A stretch of 64,000 nt of DNA from Ephydatia muelleri (lineage: Eukaryota > Porifera > Demospongiae > Spongillida > Spongillidae): positions 15,556,990-15,620,989 of the forward strand of contig JABACO010000001.1 in the NCBI GenBank assembly GCA_013339895.1, written 5' to 3'. The notes beneath the pieces were generated by a model, which worked only from the letters and a program-made list of their open reading frames with translations, did not search any database and was not told where the DNA came from. Below, in pieces: positions 61,258-64,000 of this stretch (its first letter is position 1; every line of letters begins with the position of its first letter). The position numbers and the translations under genes were made by a program.

Positions 61258-61889
61258 CTGTACTGTCTGAATATAAAAAAAATAATAATAATTCTAATGA
61301 CATGTACACAGATTCTGCTGCACAATTATTAATGACACTCAAATTAGATCTAATAGTGTGTCATGATAATCTGCTAACGTGCTACTGTGAGTTTTTTATT
61401 GCAATTCTAAAGTCTCCTAATCATTCCAAGTATGAGGAGATTGTGATGGCAGAAACCTTATGTGAGGATGAGGACATGAAAGCTATAGAATGTGGGCAAA
61501 GGCCACAGAGGACGAGACGGTGTTGCATATTATCATGAGACTATAAGCAATAACGCTTGTGGTATATGCTTATTTACGATAAATGATACTGTATACTCAT
61601 TGTGATACTGTGTACTCATTGTGTGACATTGATTAGAATAAAAAATTTGAAATTGTGATTCGTGTAAATAATTCTGTACCAAAACCTAAACCCATTGTCT
61701 GAGAACAGGTACATGTAATCCATGTGTGGCAAAACTATGCCTAAGTTCTATCAATGCATAGTAATTTAATGGCTGACAGTATCATTTCTGCAGTATATAA
61801 ATTCAATACCAAGTGACTGTGTATTTTAATAGTTCTAACTTGCACCAAAAACAGTTCACATGCCTAGTGTAATAACGAAAAGCACTCAG

Positions 61890-62210
61890 ACTGGTGCATT
61901 CACAATGGATCATTTTGACTATGCAGTCTGATCTTTACCATATATGGTTCCGTTGCATCAATACATTAGCTCCATCACAGTGAAATCAGAGAGTAATGCT
62001 CTCATTACGCCTCAATATGGCACCAGGAAGGAGGGGCTTATACGGTAGCTGCCCAGAATTTAACCAATCAGCTTGAAGGCCTGCCTGAACAAAGCGAGTT
62101 CTAGAATGCGCGAGCCCCAACCCAGAAGGTGCCCCCAGATAAGGCTGCCCACAAAACCAACTGTCATGCCGTTAAACACTGTTTACTCTTAAACAGAATC
62201 TTATAAATGG
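61890..62210. other. Small inversion plus GC-richer insert (copy 2)
   Basis: The same flipped piece and insert as at 41,975-42,290, part of the larger match between 59.4-64 kb and 39.9-44.1 kb. Confidence 0.65.
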
Positions 62211-62362
62211 TGTGACTTGTATGTATAATTGTGGAGAGACGATGTCTGACTGCTCAAGGCATAATGGGATTATGACGAAGGCTAACCATTACCAATAATG
62301 ACACAATAGATATGTAAAGCATGCATCTATGACACATTATTTATGAATTTTTCAAAACTCAC

Positions 62363-62470
62363 TACAACCGGTTTCATCACTTTTGTCTATACAGTTAGAC
62401 ACGGTATCACATCGGTAGTTCGCTGAGATGCACTGTCCATTTGAGCATCTGAATTGATTTGATGTACAAT
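62363..62470 (-). CDS. LDLa exon, class C (divergent subclass)
   Basis: Intact, ISANYRC with DETGC, partner of the exon at 42,448. Confidence 0.86.
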
Positions 62471-62925
62471 CTGTACATAGAAATAAACATTTTCACGTAT
62501 AAACGATTAAACAGAAAGAGTACACTGCATGCTTATAATGGCGAAATCTCAAAACTTGTCAACTTCTAATATGGTACATAATTGCTATAATGGTGATTCT
62601 CATTTCCGCTGTAAACTTCATTCCGTTCAACGTTTGATAACAGAGTGCCAAATGGATTAAGGCGGCAAGCTTTGGTCAGCAACTGTATACACATGTATTA
62701 TTGTCGTATGTTTGTGATTTAAATACTCTGGGATGCATGCTTAGTTCGTTTAGCTAGATGGCATCGAGTGACATACACATATGCATGCTTCTAGCTTATT
62801 GCTGTTGCAGCTAACAATGTTGTTCTTACATACCCAATAATTCTAGAAGACAAAGATTAATACAGACAGGTAGAGAGACTGTAGCTAAGTCTAAGTGTGC
62901 ATGGGATAATTTCTCAAGAACTCAC

Positions 62926-63033
62926 TGCAGTTAATTTCATCAGTAGCATTAATGCAGTCAATAATGCCATCACATCGCCAGCTTGAATAAATGCATTGCC
63001 CATTTGAACACGCAAATTGATTTGAAGTACAAT
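62926..63033 (-). CDS. LDLa exon, class A (divergent subclass)
   Basis: Intact, IYSSWRC with GIIDC. Most upstream exon visible in transcript order. Confidence 0.86.
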
Positions 63034-63341
63034 CTGTACATACAAAACATGTCAATAATATGCATTCGCTGTACGTAATGTGATTTGTCACAAAGTTTTG
63101 TCAGTATTGCTTCACAGCGCTAAGACTTAAATTGTGTTGTTTAGTCATACTGTGGGTGTCGACCACTCAGTGATAAAGTATATACGCCTTCAGGGAATAA
63201 TTTAACCTGTATCGCATCGCATTTTGCGAAGCAGTTTTTATAAGATGCGAAACTTCAAAGCATTGTCGCAGAGAACTGCGATGCGATTGCAGACGCGTGC
63301 TCAGTGTAAGTGCTGCGCGAAGAGAGCGTATTTACGGTACA

Positions 63342-63605
63342 AAAGAATGCCAATCTAAAAGGCGTCTGTACAAAACGATACTCGCGCAACGTTTCATCAG
63401 CGGGATTGTATACGCTCACGTGACATCGAGCGCGACAATAAATATCAGCAAATCCACGATTAACGATTTCGTACGCCTTCGTGAAAGGGGCCGAATTTTA
63501 TATACCTGACCTTGCGTACGATGTCACGTGAGCGTGTACAATCCCGCTGATGAAACGTTGCGCGAGTATCGTTTTGTACAGACGCCTTTCTGATTGGCAT
63601 TCTTT
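63342..63605. repeat. Hairpin, 87-bp arms (copy in D3)
   Basis: Same hairpin, arms starting at 63,342 and 63,519. One arm has a TATACG/GTACACG mismatch, showing the arms drift independently. Confidence 0.8.
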
Positions 63606-64000
63606 CATAGCATAAAATTATTTCTTAATCATTATTAATTAAAATGGTTTTGTTTTTTTTTCTAAGTTAAAATGTGGTACGTACTGTGCATGTATATGCC
63701 AAACATTTTTTGAAGAGATTAGCAGCACAAATGGGGAAAACCCTACTCTCAAATATGTGCGGTAGGGCACGTCTAGCTATTGCCATCATAAGGGCATCCA
63801 TTTGAGGGGCTCACTGGTGAAGTGGAGTCACTGGAGAAGTAGACTTGGGTTCGATGATGGGGCACCGCTCTACTCTATCTTAGGTTGATCGTGCGTTCAG
63901 GGAGAGTTTGTCATGCTATGTTTTTCAATCCTGTTTTATTTAATACATGTATGTATAATAATTTAATACATGTATATGCCAGAACGCGCGTACGCACGAA

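Larger units (their letters stand above)
62475..64000. repeat. Long duplicate D3, partial
   Basis: Same sequence as the first part of D1 and D2, running off the window edge. The larger match to the left (59,405-62,474) corresponds to about 39,870-42,559. Confidence 0.85.

Overview
The window is animal-like eukaryotic DNA, AT-rich with GT-AG introns, abundant (CA)n/(GT)n tracts and several decayed transposons. It contains no bacterial-style operon. The element mix (a Ginger-type integrase with Ulp1 and PHD parts, a pogo transposon, an endonuclease-bearing LINE and an integrase-before-RT Ty3 element) and the exon-rich LDL-receptor-type locus suggest a marine invertebrate. A sponge or cnidarian is my guess; the sequence does not settle the species.

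The host locus lies on the minus strand. I count 35 copies of one exon type, each an LDL-receptor class A (LDLa) module. Thirty-one are exactly 108 nt and in frame, start after an AG, end before GTGAGT, and are phase 1 at both ends, so any number can be spliced together without shifting the frame. They fall into three sequence classes, here called A, B and C, whose basic transcript order is B-A-C. The oldest modules are at 2.7-8.5 kb and 14.3-18 kb. From 17.9 to 35.4 kb there are four units of a 3.93-kb B-B-A-C repeat, nearly identical to one another. Two shorter 2.9-kb units follow, lacking one B and the A exon. More divergent segments then run from 41.2 to 50.2 kb (two long direct copies, D1 and D2), and 59.4-64 kb carries a related segment (D3). 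The protein would be a long extracellular string of Ca-binding LDLa modules; no signal peptide, membrane segment or first or last exon is visible here.

Mobile DNA is layered on this locus. At 1-2039 is the 3' part of a Ginger-like DNA transposon with five exons and a subterminal repeat cluster. At 7.5, 14.8 and 16.5 kb are long palindromes of one foldback family. Arm-like single copies at 8.5 and 56.85 kb begin larger blocks that also carry CA microsatellites. At 32.8-34.6 kb is a broken Ty3/gypsy fossil with integrase-before-RT order and one LTR. At 45.7-46.9 kb is a fossil with a basic gag/ORF1-like product. At 50.5-56.4 kb is a pogo transposon with matching terminal repeats and a TA duplication, and a LINE with zinc finger, reverse transcriptase and restriction-like endonuclease sits inside it.

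Low-complexity DNA is prominent: a pure (GT)50, a 1.08-kb CA-rich minisatellite at 11.2-12.3 kb, and long poly-C tracts at 44.4-44.6 and 48.9-49.3 kb. Single-base indels cluster in some repeat copies (notably 38.3-41.3 kb), so part of the apparent exon damage may be assembly error rather than biology.
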